Source of the DNA: Polynucleobacter paludilacus
Lineage (GTDB): Bacteria > Pseudomonadota > Gammaproteobacteria > Burkholderiales > Burkholderiaceae
DNA: 64,000 nt
Reading direction: 5' to 3'
Assembly (NCBI RefSeq): GCF_018687595.1
Contig: NZ_CP061298.1
Location: 1,054,001-1,118,000 of the forward strand
Of the stretch, positions 18,866 through 27,451 are shown in pieces (the stretch's first letter is position 1; each line of letters starts with the position of its first letter). The translations under genes and the position numbers were made by a program. The notes under the pieces were generated by a model that ran no database searches, was not told where the DNA came from, and saw nothing but the letters and a program-made list of their open reading frames with translations.

Positions 18866-20350
18866 ATGCCCCTTAAAGACGCCTCAAATACCATCCATAC
18901 TGCAGTTGATGTCATTTTAGATACTGCCTATCAGGGTATTGATGATCAAGCATGGATAGGTCTTTTTGCACAATCTCGCAAAGCTGGCTTAGAGCAATTG
19001 ATCGCCGATCTCTTTGCCGGCAAGCATGTCAATGCCAGCGAGGGTCGCGCCGCCTTGCACTCTGCCCTGCGTAATTTATCCAAATCCCCCGTTCTATTGG
19101 ATGGCCAAGATGTCATGCCCGCAGTCAGCGATGTCTGGCGCCGTATTGATAGCCTCTGTAATCAATGGGCTGGTGTTACCGATGTGATTCATATTGGTAT
19201 TGGGGGCTCAGACTTCGGACCTCGCTTGGCCATTGAGGCTCTCTCTCACGTGCCAGGACTTCAGAGCCGCGGCATGCGTATGCATTTCTTGTCCAATATT
19301 GATACTGCGGAGCTGGCTCGCATTTTGCAACGAGCTCAACCCAACAGCACTCGAGTCATTATTGTTTCAAAGTCCTTCACGACTTTAGAGACCACCATGA
19401 ATGCCAAAGCAGTTGTTGCTTGGCTCAAAGATAACAATTGCACTAGCGGACAAATTGCACACTCCTTGTTTGCAGTCACAGCCAACGTTGCTGCCGCTGA
19501 GGCTTTCGGGGTTGAAGAAGACAATATCTATCCATTTTGGGATTGGGTGGGCGGTCGCTATTCCGTTTGGTCGGCGGTCGGCCTCCCAATTGCTCTGCAG
19601 TATGGCTTTAAGACTTTCCAAGATTTCTTAGCTGGCGCACATGCAATGGATTTACATTTTAAGAATACGCCGCTAGAAGAAAATCTCCCTGTGATCATGG
19701 CGCTCGCACTGTTACATCAGCAAGAGAAACATGACATCAAAGCCTTTGCTGCAATTCCTTACGCTGATGCTTTGGATTGGTTTCCAAGATGGTTACAACA
19801 ACTTGATATGGAAAGTAATGGCAAGAGTGTTGGGCGTGACGGTAAGGCGGTCAAGTTTTCATCACCGGTGGTATTTGGTAGCTCAGGCAGCAATGCTCAG
19901 CACTCCTACTTCCAACTCTTCCACCAGGGAACAGAGATCATTCCAATTGACTTCATTGCGGTTCGTAAACCCATGAGCGATCGCCCTGAGGCGGTGGCCC
20001 ATCACCGCATCCTGCTCTCTAATTGTTTAGCACAAGCGCAAGCCTTAGCGCACGGCAAGGAAGCCAAAAATCCAAACAATGTCTATCCAGGCAAGCGTCC
20101 GAGCAATCTCCTATTACTACCTGAGCTCAATGCCTTCTATCTTGGCGCACTACTAGCTCTCTATGAAAATCGCACCGTCACTCTAGGCGCCCTTTGGAAT
20201 ATCAACAGTTTTGACCAGCCTGGTGTTGAGTTTGGGAAGGTCCTGGCCAAACCAATTGAGCAGGCATTGGCCAGTGGTTCAGATGCCATTGAAGCGGGTG
20301 ACAGTATTGATGACGTCACTGCAGCCCGTATTCGCTTGTTAAATTCTTAA
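18866..20350 (+). CDS. pgi: Glucose-6-phosphate isomerase
   Basis: Interconverts glucose-6-phosphate and fructose-6-phosphate. 494 residues, slightly shorter than E. coli Pgi. Sugar-binding HIGIGGSDFGPRLA (near 110), the signature around VVFGSSGSNAQHSYFQLFHQG and the C-terminal active region NINSFDQPGVEFGK are present. Monocistronic; the mazEF-like pair follows after its own promoter. Confidence 0.95.
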   Translation: MPLKDASNTIHTAVDVILDTAYQGIDDQAWIGLFAQSRKAGLEQLIADLFAGKHVNASEGRAALHSALRNLSKSPVLLDGQDVMPAVSDVWRRIDSLCNQWAGVTDVIHIGIGGSDFGPRLAIEALSHVPGLQSRGMRMHFLSNIDTAELARILQRAQPNSTRVIIVSKSFTTLETTMNAKAVVAWLKDNNCTSGQIAHSLFAVTANVAAAEAFGVEEDNIYPFWDWVGGRYSVWSAVGLPIALQYGFKTFQDFLAGAHAMDLHFKNTPLEENLPVIMALALLHQQEKHDIKAFAAIPYADALDWFPRWLQQLDMESNGKSVGRDGKAVKFSSPVVFGSSGSNAQHSYFQLFHQGTEIIPIDFIAVRKPMSDRPEAVAHHRILLSNCLAQAQALAHGKEAKNPNNVYPGKRPSNLLLLPELNAFYLGALLALYENRTVTLGALWNINSFDQPGVEFGKVLAKPIEQALASGSDAIEAGDSIDDVTAARIRLLNS

Positions 20351-20378
20351 GTCTTGACAGGGCATCTACCCGATCAGA

Positions 20379-20407
20379 TTGACATGATGTCTGCCGTTGT
20401 TTAAACT
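20379..20407 (+). promoter_or_regulatory. Promoter and candidate operator of the MazEF-like pair
   Basis: A -35 box TTGACA (20379-20384) and a -10 box TAAACT (20402-20407) are separated by 17 bp. The palindrome GACAT-G-ATGTC (20381-20391) overlaps the -35 box and is a candidate site for antitoxin autorepression. A strong ribosome site (AAGGGGG) precedes the ATG at 20436. Confidence 0.55.
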
Positions 20408-20435
20408 TGTATAAACATTATTTAAGGGGGTAAAT

Positions 20436-20696
20436 ATGGCTCCAGCTCTCAAAGTTGAGCAAACAGTACAGGAGTGGGGTAACGGCTTAGGCGTTAGGAT
20501 TACTTCTCCAGTAGCTAAAGCAGCCCATTTGTCCCAAGGCGTCCCCATTTCTGTAGAGGTGGTCAAGAACGGAGTACTCCTTCGTATTGTCGGCAAACCT
20601 AAACTCAGCCTTAGTCAAAAACTCAAGGCATTTGACCCTGAGCAACATGGCGGCGAAGTGATGCCATCAAAACCCATTGGGAAAGAAATTATTTAA
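20436..20696 (+). CDS. MazE-like antitoxin (AbrB/SpoVT fold)
   Basis: 86 residues. The N-terminal swapped-hairpin DNA-binding domain is recognisable from QEWGNGLGVRITSPVAKAAHLSQG, close to the MazE/PemI motif (WGNSLAVRIP). The C-terminal tail (FDPEQHGGEVMPSKPIGKEII) would wrap the toxin. Its stop shares one base with the toxin ATG (TAATG), so antitoxin is made first and translation is coupled. Confidence 0.88.
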   Translation: MAPALKVEQTVQEWGNGLGVRITSPVAKAAHLSQGVPISVEVVKNGVLLRIVGKPKLSLSQKLKAFDPEQHGGEVMPSKPIGKEII

Positions 20697-21064
20697 TGGT
20701 GGAAAAATTGAAAGCTTGGGTGCCTGAACGTAGAGACATGATATGGATTAACTTTAATCCACAATCAGGTAAGGAAATGAAGAATGAGCACCCGATGCTT
20801 GTGATTTCACCAAAAGCATTTAATGAAAAAACTGGCATTCTTATTGGCCTTCCAATGACGCATGCGAAATCCAATGAAGCTAATCCGTTTGCCATTAAGT
20901 ATTCTGTTGGCCGCGGCGAGCCCGTATATATTTTGACTCACCAACCTAAATCCTTTGATTGGCGTCAACGATCTGCAAGACCTCACCCTTGGAAGACCTT
21001 GCCAACAGCCCTTTTTCAAGAGGCTTGCGAAGGGCTAAATTCGATCATTGAGATCTCTCACTAA
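20696..21064 (+). CDS. MazF/PemK-type mRNA interferase toxin
   Basis: 122 residues. MazF features: the start region RRDMIWINFNPQSGKEMKNEHPMLVIS (the family RGDIvwvdfnP-x-G-xE pattern) and the conserved Thr/Ser strand LIGLPMTHAK. The first Arg of the RGD-type motif is kept and Gly is replaced by Arg. Expected to cleave mRNA at short sequence motifs when MazE is degraded. Not in one transcript with the hexomutase gene by necessity, but only 17 bp separate them. Confidence 0.88.
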   Translation: MVEKLKAWVPERRDMIWINFNPQSGKEMKNEHPMLVISPKAFNEKTGILIGLPMTHAKSNEANPFAIKYSVGRGEPVYILTHQPKSFDWRQRSARPHPWKTLPTALFQEACEGLNSIIEISH

Positions 21065-21081
21065 TACAACTAGGAATTCAA

Positions 21082-22467
21082 GTGCAACTCTCCCCTTCTA
21101 TCTTCAAGGCTTATGATATTCGCGGCATCATTGATGAGACTCTAGATCCATCGATTGCCAAACTGATTGGCCAAGCACTTGGTACTGAGATGCGTGAACT
21201 CGGTGAGACTGAGGTCGTGATTGGTCGTGATGGTCGCCTATCTGGCCCTAGCTTAATTGCCGCCTTAACAGAAGGTCTGCTCTCGACTGGTATGAATGTG
21301 ATCGACCTCGGAATGGTTGCCACCCCAATGGTGTACTTTGCAGCCAACCAAACCATCGATGGCAAGAAACCTAAGTCTGGCGTAATGATTACTGGCAGTC
21401 ACAACCCGCCCAATTACAACGGCTTCAAGATGGTGCTCGGTGGCGCTGCGATTTATGGCGAGCAGATTCAGAAACTACGCAAGCGCATTGAGAACAAGGA
21501 GTTTGCAACAGGTCAAGGCACTCGCTCTACCTTTGACATCTTCCCGATGTACCTCAAGCATATTGTTGGTGATGTGAAACTGGCTCGTCCAATGAAGATT
21601 GCAGTTGATTGCGGCAATGGTGTTGGTGGCGCATTTGCTGGTCAATTATTCCGCGCTTTGGGCTGTGAAGTGCAAGAGCTCTTTTGCGAGGTTGATGGTC
21701 ACTTTCCAAATCACCACCCGGATCCAGCCCATATCGAGAACCTAGAAGATCTGATTAAGAACTTACAGACTACTGATAATGAACTCGGTCTCGCTTTTGA
21801 TGGCGATGCCGATCGTTTGGGCGTGGTTACTAAAGATGGTCAAGTGATTTTCCCTGACCGTCAAATGATGTTATTTGCCAAGGATGTTCTCTCTCGAAAT
21901 CCTGGTGGGCAGATTATTTACGACGTGAAGTGCACTCGCAACCTAGCTACCTGGGTTAAGCAACATGGTGGCGAGCCCCTGATGTGGAAAACGGGTCACT
22001 CTTTAGTGAAAGCCAAACTCAAAGAAACAGGCGCCCCACTCGCCGGCGAAATGTCAGGCCATATCTTCTTCAAGGATCGTTGGTTTGGGTTTGATGACGG
22101 TCTTTATACAGGTGCACGTCTGCTTGAGATTCTGTCTAAAGAAAAAGATCCGAATCAAACTTTAAACAATCTGCCAAATGCCATTTGTACCCCTGAGTTG
22201 CAACTGGCCTGCGCCGAAGGTGAGCCATTTGCATTACTCGAGGTGATTAAAGCGAATGCCAAGTTCCCCACTTCAGAATCCATCAACACAATCGATGGTG
22301 TACGAGTTGAATACCCAGATGGTTTTGGCTTAGCTAGACCATCAAACACTACCCCAGTTGTTGTGATGCGTTTTGAAGCAGATACTGAGGAAGCGATTGC
22401 TCGTATTCAGGCAGAATTTAAGGCTGTGCTCTTGGCTGTCAAGCCAGATGCTAAGTTGCCGTTTTAA
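21082..22467 (+). CDS. Phosphomannomutase/phosphoglucomutase
   Basis: 461 residues, alpha-D-phosphohexomutase family (AlgC/ManB type). Starts at GTG 21082 with AGGA upstream. Domain 1 carries the phosphoserine loop GVMITGSHNPPNYNG, domain 3 the metal loop FDGDADRLGVV, and the sugar loop is GEMSGHIFFKDRW. Supplies glucose-1-P or mannose-1-P for cell-surface polysaccharide. Immediately followed by nadA without spacing. Confidence 0.93.
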   Translation: MQLSPSIFKAYDIRGIIDETLDPSIAKLIGQALGTEMRELGETEVVIGRDGRLSGPSLIAALTEGLLSTGMNVIDLGMVATPMVYFAANQTIDGKKPKSGVMITGSHNPPNYNGFKMVLGGAAIYGEQIQKLRKRIENKEFATGQGTRSTFDIFPMYLKHIVGDVKLARPMKIAVDCGNGVGGAFAGQLFRALGCEVQELFCEVDGHFPNHHPDPAHIENLEDLIKNLQTTDNELGLAFDGDADRLGVVTKDGQVIFPDRQMMLFAKDVLSRNPGGQIIYDVKCTRNLATWVKQHGGEPLMWKTGHSLVKAKLKETGAPLAGEMSGHIFFKDRWFGFDDGLYTGARLLEILSKEKDPNQTLNNLPNAICTPELQLACAEGEPFALLEVIKANAKFPTSESINTIDGVRVEYPDGFGLARPSNTTPVVVMRFEADTEEAIARIQAEFKAVLLAVKPDAKLPF

Positions 22468-23595
22468 TTGAGAACCAATTTGAACTCACCCATTTCCTTT
22501 GATTACCCCCAGCAGGATGCTTCTGGTGCCACCTGTATTGCTCAGGCTTGGGCTAAAACGCCTCCCCATCTAGATGGCGCGCCCAAAGCAGCTGTGATTG
22601 AGAGAATTAAGCAACTATTGGTGGAGAAAGATGCTGCACTGGTCGCTCACTATTACGTTGATGGCGATATTCAAGATCTGGCGATGGCCACTGGTGGCTA
22701 TGTAGCGGATTCGCTTGAGATGGCTCGCTTTGGCAAGAACCATTCTGCCAAGAATTTGATCGTAGCTGGCGTGCGTTTTATGGGTGAGACTGCGAAGATC
22801 CTCAGTCCTGAGAAACGTATCTTCATGCCTGACTTAGATGCCACCTGCTCTCTCGATTTAGGTTGCCCTGCTGATGAGTTTGCTGCCTTTAGAGCAAAAC
22901 ATCCCGATCGTGTAGTGGTTGTTTATGCCAATACCAGCGCTGCGGTTAAAGCCCAAGCCGATTGGATGGTCACCAGTTCCTGCGCTTTAGCGATCGTGCA
23001 TCAACTCAAACTTGAAGGTAAAAAAATACTGTGGGCGCCCGATCGCCACTTGGGTAGATATATTCAGGAACAAACTGGAGCTGACATGCTCCTTTGGAAT
23101 GGTGCCTGTATCGTCCACGATGAGTTCCGGGCTGAGGAGTTAGCGACTTTAAAAGCCAAACATCCGAATGCCATGGTTCTCGTTCATCCTGAATCACCCC
23201 AGGCTGTTGTTGATTTAGCGGATGTCGTGGGTTCAACTTCAGCCATGATTAAAGCCGTCGTCGAAGGTAGCACTGCTGAATACATTGTGGCCACTGATAA
23301 CGGCATCTTGCATCGCATGCGTCAACTGGCGCCCCATAAGAAACTCATTGAAGCACCCACTGCCGGCAACAGCGCAACCTGCAAAAGCTGTGCTCACTGC
23401 CCTTGGATGGCCATGAATGGTCTTCAGGGAATTCTGGATTGCTTAGAGAAACATTCTGGTGAGATTCTGGTTCCAGAGCCCACCCGCTCTGAGGCCCTAG
23501 CTTGTATTGAGCGCATGCTCGCCTTTACGCAAAATCATCCTGATTTACTTGCCAAAGCCCAGCATGGTTTTGTCAAAAATATTGGTGCAGCCTAA
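22468..23595 (+). CDS. nadA: Quinolinate synthase
   Basis: Condenses iminoaspartate with dihydroxyacetone phosphate to quinolinate, using a [4Fe-4S] cluster. 375 residues from TTG 22468, which directly abuts the previous stop. A second TTG at 22480 has a GAGAA five bases upstream and may be the true start; no ATG is available near either. Conserved cysteines occur in [22 protein letters not shown] and [10 protein letters not shown]. Forms the NAD pathway with nadC next door and nadB 1.6 kb away on the other strand. Confidence 0.93.
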   Translation: MRTNLNSPISFDYPQQDASGATCIAQAWAKTPPHLDGAPKAAVIERIKQLLVEKDAALVAHYYVDGDIQDLAMATGGYVADSLEMARFGKNHSAKNLIVAGVRFMGETAKILSPEKRIFMPDLDATCSLDLGCPADEFAAFRAKHPDRVVVVYANTSAAVKAQADWMVTSSCALAIVHQLKLEGKKILWAPDRHLGRYIQEQTGADMLLWNGACIVHDEFRAEELATLKAKHPNAMVLVHPESPQAVVDLADVVGSTSAMIKAVVEGSTAEYIVATDNGILHRMRQLAPHKKLIEAPTAGNSATCKSCAHCPWMAMNGLQGILDCLEKHSGEILVPEPTRSEALACIERMLAFTQNHPDLLAKAQHGFVKNIGAA

Positions 23596-23601
23596 TTCGG
23601 T

Positions 23602-24456
23602 ATGTTTGATCACAACGAAACCTTAGAGCAAGCGCGTCAACGCAACATTACCGATGCACTGACGGAAGATATTGGCGTTTGTGACTGGACCGCCAAACTG
23701 GTTCCCCAAAAAAAGGTGCATGCCCAACTGCTCGTCCGTGAGCAGGCAGTTCTGTGTGGGGTTGATTGGTTTGAAGGCGCGCTCAAGAGATTAGATCCTT
23801 CAGCTAAGATTACCTGGCATTACCTCGAAGGCGATGAAATGGCGCCCGATACTTTGGTATGCGATATTGAAGCAGGCTCTCAAGCTTTGCTGTCTGCTGA
23901 GCGCCCCTGTATTAATTTCTTACAAACTTTATCGGCTACTGCTACTCTCACCCGTGAGTACGTCAATGCGATTGCCGGTGTGAGCCCTAATCCTAATGGC
24001 TGTGCTGTGCTGGATACTCGCAAGACTATTCCCGGCTTACGTCAGGCCCAGAAGTACGCTGTCCGAGTAGGTGGTGGCCAAAATCAACGACTTGCCTTAT
24101 GGCACGGCATTTTGATTAAAGAGAATCACATCGCCGCCGCAGGTAGCATCACTGCAGCCCTTCAGGCTGCTGCCGCTCTGAATGCGGGTGTGGATATTCA
24201 GATTGAAGTGGAGAACTTAGCTGAGCTCGATGAAGCCTTAGCTGCTGGAGCCAAAAGTATTCTGCTAGATAACTTCAATCCCATTCAGATGAAATTGGCC
24301 GTCTCGATTAATCATGGCCGCGCATTACTGGAAGCCTCAGGTGGCATTGATCTTGAACAGATTCGGGAGATTGCTGCCACTGGTGTAGACCGTATCTCTT
24401 TAGGAAAGTTAACGAAAGATATAGCTGCAGTCGATTTCTCGATGCGGATTCTTTAA
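23602..24456 (+). CDS. nadC: Nicotinate-nucleotide diphosphorylase (carboxylating)
   Basis: Turns quinolinate and PRPP into nicotinate mononucleotide. 284 residues. The QPRTase core LDTRKTIPGLRQAQKYAVRVGGG and HGILIKENHI bind substrate, and SGGIDLEQIREIAATGVDRISLG forms the phosphate-binding end of the barrel. Starts 6 bp after nadA. Confidence 0.96.
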   Translation: MFDHNETLEQARQRNITDALTEDIGVCDWTAKLVPQKKVHAQLLVREQAVLCGVDWFEGALKRLDPSAKITWHYLEGDEMAPDTLVCDIEAGSQALLSAERPCINFLQTLSATATLTREYVNAIAGVSPNPNGCAVLDTRKTIPGLRQAQKYAVRVGGGQNQRLALWHGILIKENHIAAAGSITAALQAAAALNAGVDIQIEVENLAELDEALAAGAKSILLDNFNPIQMKLAVSINHGRALLEASGGIDLEQIREIAATGVDRISLGKLTKDIAAVDFSMRIL

Positions 24457-24502
24457 GTTTTTTCAGTAAGCTCCCATCTAAATTACGTACATTCCTACAG
24501 AT

Positions 24503-24528
24503 TTAATGTATCCTATTGGCTACATTAA
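24503..24528 (+). promoter_or_regulatory. Candidate operator of the HigBA-like pair
   Basis: Perfect 8-bp inverted repeat TTAATGTA (24503-24510) and TACATTAA (24521-24528) with a 10-bp spacer, ending 4 bp before the toxin ATG. Position and symmetry fit autorepression by the helix-turn-helix antitoxin; this is inferred. Confidence 0.5.
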
Positions 24529-24531
24529 TGC

Positions 24532-24822
24532 ATGCTCGAAATAAGGAAAACCGAAGAATTTAAAGCGTGGCTAGACTCTCTTCATGATTTGATGGGAAGA
24601 GCAAAAATTCAAGCCAGAATTAAACGTTTAGCCGAAGGAAACCCAGGAAATACAAAATCCGTTGGCAGTAAAGTCTTTGAGATGAAGATTGATTTTGGGC
24701 CTGGCTACAGGATTTATTACACACAACATGAGAATGTGATGTATCTATTACTTATCGGGGGCAATAAAAGAACTCAGGTTAAAGATATTCAGATTGCAAA
24801 ATATTTAGCCAAAAACATATAG
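24532..24822 (+). CDS. RelE/HigB-type toxin (addiction module killer protein family)
   Basis: 96 residues of the Gp49/HigB-like RelE-fold group. Characteristic stretches: FKAWLDSLHDLMGRAKIQARIKRLAEGNPGN, GSKVFEMKIDFGPGYRIYYTQ and the C-terminal LLIGGNKRTQVKDIQIAKYLA. Probably a ribosome-dependent mRNA endonuclease. Toxin precedes antitoxin, the order typical of higBA. Confidence 0.88.
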   Translation: MLEIRKTEEFKAWLDSLHDLMGRAKIQARIKRLAEGNPGNTKSVGSKVFEMKIDFGPGYRIYYTQHENVMYLLLIGGNKRTQVKDIQIAKYLAKNI

Positions 24823-24830
24823 GCAATGAG

Positions 24831-25139
24831 ATGAAAAAGACAATTATCAGTCCTTATGATGTAGTGGAGCACTTACGTACCCCAAAGGAAATGGCGCTTT
24901 ATCTACAAGCATGTATTGAAGAATCCAATGGGGATGCGGCGTTTATAGCAAGAGCGCTTGGTGATATAGCGCGCGCAAAAGGAATGGCTCAGGTAGCTAA
25001 GGAATCCGGGCTCTCAAGGGAAAGCCTTTACAAAGCCTTGTCTGGCGATCGAATACCGGGGTTTGATACTGTATTAAAGGTGCTGGCAGCTCTTGGTCTG
25101 AGCCTACATACAAAACCCACTAGTAAAGCTCGTGCTTAA
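24831..25139 (+). CDS. HigA-like antitoxin (addiction module antidote protein, XRE-type HTH)
   Basis: 102 residues. The N-terminal segment (YDVVEHLRTPKEMALYLQA) and the helix-turn-helix KGMAQVAKESGLSRESLYKALSGD are diagnostic for the addiction-module antidote family paired with the upstream toxin. Starts 8 bp after the toxin gene. Likely represses the pair by binding the inverted repeat upstream of the toxin. Confidence 0.88.
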   Translation: MKKTIISPYDVVEHLRTPKEMALYLQACIEESNGDAAFIARALGDIARAKGMAQVAKESGLSRESLYKALSGDRIPGFDTVLKVLAALGLSLHTKPTSKARA

Positions 25140-25150
25140 CTTGACTTAAT

Positions 25151-26797
25151 CTACTCAGAGTCTTGTGCTTGAGGGGTCAAAATCGTTGGATACGAAACCG
25201 CCCAAGTACCTGGGTAATCACGGCTGTAATGCAGACCCCTGCTCTCTCTTCTCATCAGAGCAGATCTGACAATCAATTCTGCGCACTCGAGCAGATTGCG
25301 CAGTTCGATTAAGTCTCTCGATACTTTGAAGTTAGCGTAATACTCTTGTACTTCGTAGCGTAATAACTTAATACGGTGTAGCGCTCTCTCTAGGCGACGG
25401 TTGGTTCTCACGATTCCAACATAGTTCCACATCAGAGAACGCAGCTCATCCCAGTTATGGGCAATGACGACTTGCTCATCAGCATCATCAACCTGACTCT
25501 CATCCCACAAGGGTAAATTAGGAAGATTAACGTTCTTCATTTCCGAGATATCTTGTGCAGCAGCTTTACCAATCACCACACACTCTAGTAGTGAGTTGCT
25601 GGCCAGACGATTAGCGCCGTGCAGGCCGGTATAGGTTGCCTCACCCACAGAATAAAGTCCTGGCAAATCGGTGCGCCCTTTAAGATCAGTTACCACACCA
25701 CCACAGGTGTAATGTGCTGCCGGCACTACCGGAATCGGTTCTTTGGTGATATCTAGGCCCAGTGTTAAGCAACGGGCATAGATCATGGGAAAGTGTTCTT
25801 TAATGAAATCTGCGCCCAGATGGGTTGCATCGAGATGTACATAGTCAAGGCCATGCTTTTTCATTTCAAAGTCGATAGCACGAGCGACGATATCACGCGG
25901 GGCTAATTCATTACGCTCATCGTGCTCAGGCATGAAGCGCTCGCCACTTGGTAGCTTCAATAGGCCGCCCTCTCCCCGCATCGCTTCGGTAATCAAAAAG
26001 GTGCGATCGCTCGGGTGATACAAACACGTTGGATGAAACTGAATAAATTCCATATTACCTACTCGGCAACCCGCGCGCCAAGCCATGGCAATACCATCAC
26101 CAGTAGCAGTATCTGGGTTACTGGTGTAACGGTAGACCTTACCTACTCCACCAGTTGCTAGGACTACTGATTTAGCAGCAATCGTTTCTACACGATTATT
26201 CTTAATATCAAGCGCATAGACTCCATAGCAACGATTGGGTTTATTGCGAACTGTCTTTGGGTCTAGCTGGCGATTAGTAATGAGATCTAGGGCTATCCAA
26301 TGCTCTAGTAATTGAATATTGGTATGTGCTCGTGCTTTATCTAGCAAGACTTCATGAATCGCTTTACCCGTAGCATCTGCTGCGTGCGCAATACGACGAT
26401 GGCTGTGACCCCCCTCGCGAGTCAGATGCAAGCCCATGGGGCCGGCCTCATCAGCAGTGAAAGGAACGCCTTGTTCTACCAACCACTCAATTGCCTTAGC
26501 GCTTTCCTCTGCGATGTAGCGCGCGGTAGATTCCACCACCAGGCCGGCACCAGCATCTAAGGTATCGGCTACGTGGGAGTCAATACTGTCGTGCTCTTTA
26601 TCCACTACGCCCACGATACCGCCTTGTGCCCATGCCGTTGCCGCTTCACCTAAGCCGCGCTTTGCCATCACGATCACGGGCTGAGACTCAGCCATATGTA
26701 AGGCCACAGTTAAGCCTGCAAGACCTGCTCCGATAATCAGAACGGGTAACTCAGCTTGAGTAGAAGGATTTTTTGAAGAGGGTTGAGCACTGGCCAT
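25151..26797 (-). CDS. nadB: L-aspartate oxidase
   Basis: FAD enzyme that oxidises aspartate to iminoaspartate, the first NAD-specific step. 548 residues. FAD motif [17 protein letters not shown] is near 20-36; [16 protein letters not shown] and the capping-domain motif THLGADF follow; [36 protein letters not shown] and [12 protein letters not shown] match NadB. A C-terminal helical domain ends with [11 protein letters not shown]. Confidence 0.96.
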   Translation of the reverse strand: MASAQPSSKNPSTQAELPVLIIGAGLAGLTVALHMAESQPVIVMAKRGLGEAATAWAQGGIVGVVDKEHDSIDSHVADTLDAGAGLVVESTARYIAEESAKAIEWLVEQGVPFTADEAGPMGLHLTREGGHSHRRIAHAADATGKAIHEVLLDKARAHTNIQLLEHWIALDLITNRQLDPKTVRNKPNRCYGVYALDIKNNRVETIAAKSVVLATGGVGKVYRYTSNPDTATGDGIAMAWRAGCRVGNMEFIQFHPTCLYHPSDRTFLITEAMRGEGGLLKLPSGERFMPEHDERNELAPRDIVARAIDFEMKKHGLDYVHLDATHLGADFIKEHFPMIYARCLTLGLDITKEPIPVVPAAHYTCGGVVTDLKGRTDLPGLYSVGEATYTGLHGANRLASNSLLECVVIGKAAAQDISEMKNVNLPNLPLWDESQVDDADEQVVIAHNWDELRSLMWNYVGIVRTNRRLERALHRIKLLRYEVQEYYANFKVSRDLIELRNLLECAELIVRSALMRRESRGLHYSRDYPGTWAVSYPTILTPQAQDSE

Positions 26798-26837
26798 AAG
26801 GGCTTAATTCTATAGGTCTATTGGAAAGTGCGTTGAA

Positions 26838-27116
26838 CTACCTTTTGAGGTCTCTATAAAAGTTTTCATGAGGACCTATGGCCTCAAGATATATTAGTCT
26901 GAGTCCATTATTAACCGAGTAACCCAGTAGAAATAGCTGAGATTTACTTTTAAATTTATAGACTCGCAGATCAGCCAATTCGCCTTTTTTCTTTTCGCCT
27001 AATGATGGTTGATTTGCAATCTGATCTATTGCTTTATCAACATCTTTTGCGACATTATCATTTAGCTTCTTATACTGCCTGGCGAAGCGGCGCATCTGGA
27101 TCACCGAGTGAGCCAT
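26838..27116 (-). CDS. RelE/ParE family toxin
   Basis: 92 residues with a RelE fold pattern: FARQYKKLNDNVAKDVDKAIDQIANQP, then GELADLRVYKFKSKSQLFLLGY and a C-terminal LIYLEAIGPHENFYRDLKR. Shares one base with the upstream antitoxin stop. Likely an mRNA endonuclease, although gyrase-targeting ParE activity cannot be excluded from sequence. Confidence 0.85.
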   Translation of the reverse strand: MAHSVIQMRRFARQYKKLNDNVAKDVDKAIDQIANQPSLGEKKKGELADLRVYKFKSKSQLFLLGYSVNNGLRLIYLEAIGPHENFYRDLKR

Positions 27117-27343
27117 TAAACCTTCCTAGATCTTGGAATAAATGGTGTTCCGTACTCCCTAGGCTCTGCAAGTGATGCTAAGGCCTCAGTAATAAATCCG
27201 ACCGGGAGGTCAGGATTATCTATAGCCGCGCGACCAACCTTGGCCCAAAACTCTATTTGACCTGCAATTGTTCGATGCTCAGACTTAGCCTCTGATTTCG
27301 CTAACTCATACAAGTCGTCTTCTATTCGTACTGGCATTCCCAT
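27116..27343 (-). CDS. ParD-like antitoxin
   Basis: 75 residues when started at the ATG at 27343, which has AGGAGGT just upstream; a second ATG two codons later is also possible and the longer frame to 27367 lacks support. MPVRIEDDLYELAKSEAKSEHRTIAGQIEFWAKVGRAA is the ribbon-helix-helix-like start of the ParD-like family. First gene of the pair, adjacent to its own palindromic operator. Confidence 0.83.
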   Translation of the reverse strand: MGMPVRIEDDLYELAKSEAKSEHRTIAGQIEFWAKVGRAAIDNPDLPVGFITEALASLAEPREYGTPFIPRSRKV

Positions 27344-27368
27344 AAGACCTCCTATCGATAAGCTCATT

Positions 27369-27386
27369 TTACTACAAAAGTAGTAA
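27369..27386 (-). promoter_or_regulatory. Candidate operator of the ParD-like/RelE pair
   Basis: Perfect 7-bp inverted repeat TTACTAC (27369-27375) and GTAGTAA (27380-27386) with a 4-base AAAA centre, 26 bp before the antitoxin start. A site of this kind is usual for antitoxin autorepression. Confidence 0.5.
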
Positions 27387-27410
27387 TACAGAAATAAGGG
27401 TCTTTAAACG

Positions 27411-27434
27411 AAAAAACCGCCCGTAGGCGGCTCT
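27411..27434 (-). terminator. Rho-independent terminator of the formate dehydrogenase operon
   Basis: Five GC pairs (CCGCC 27417-27421, GGCGG 27426-27430) around a TACG tetraloop on the minus strand, followed by TTTTTT. It lies 18 bp after the catalytic-subunit stop. Confidence 0.85.
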
Positions 27435-27451
27435 TTCAATGTGGCGGCTAA

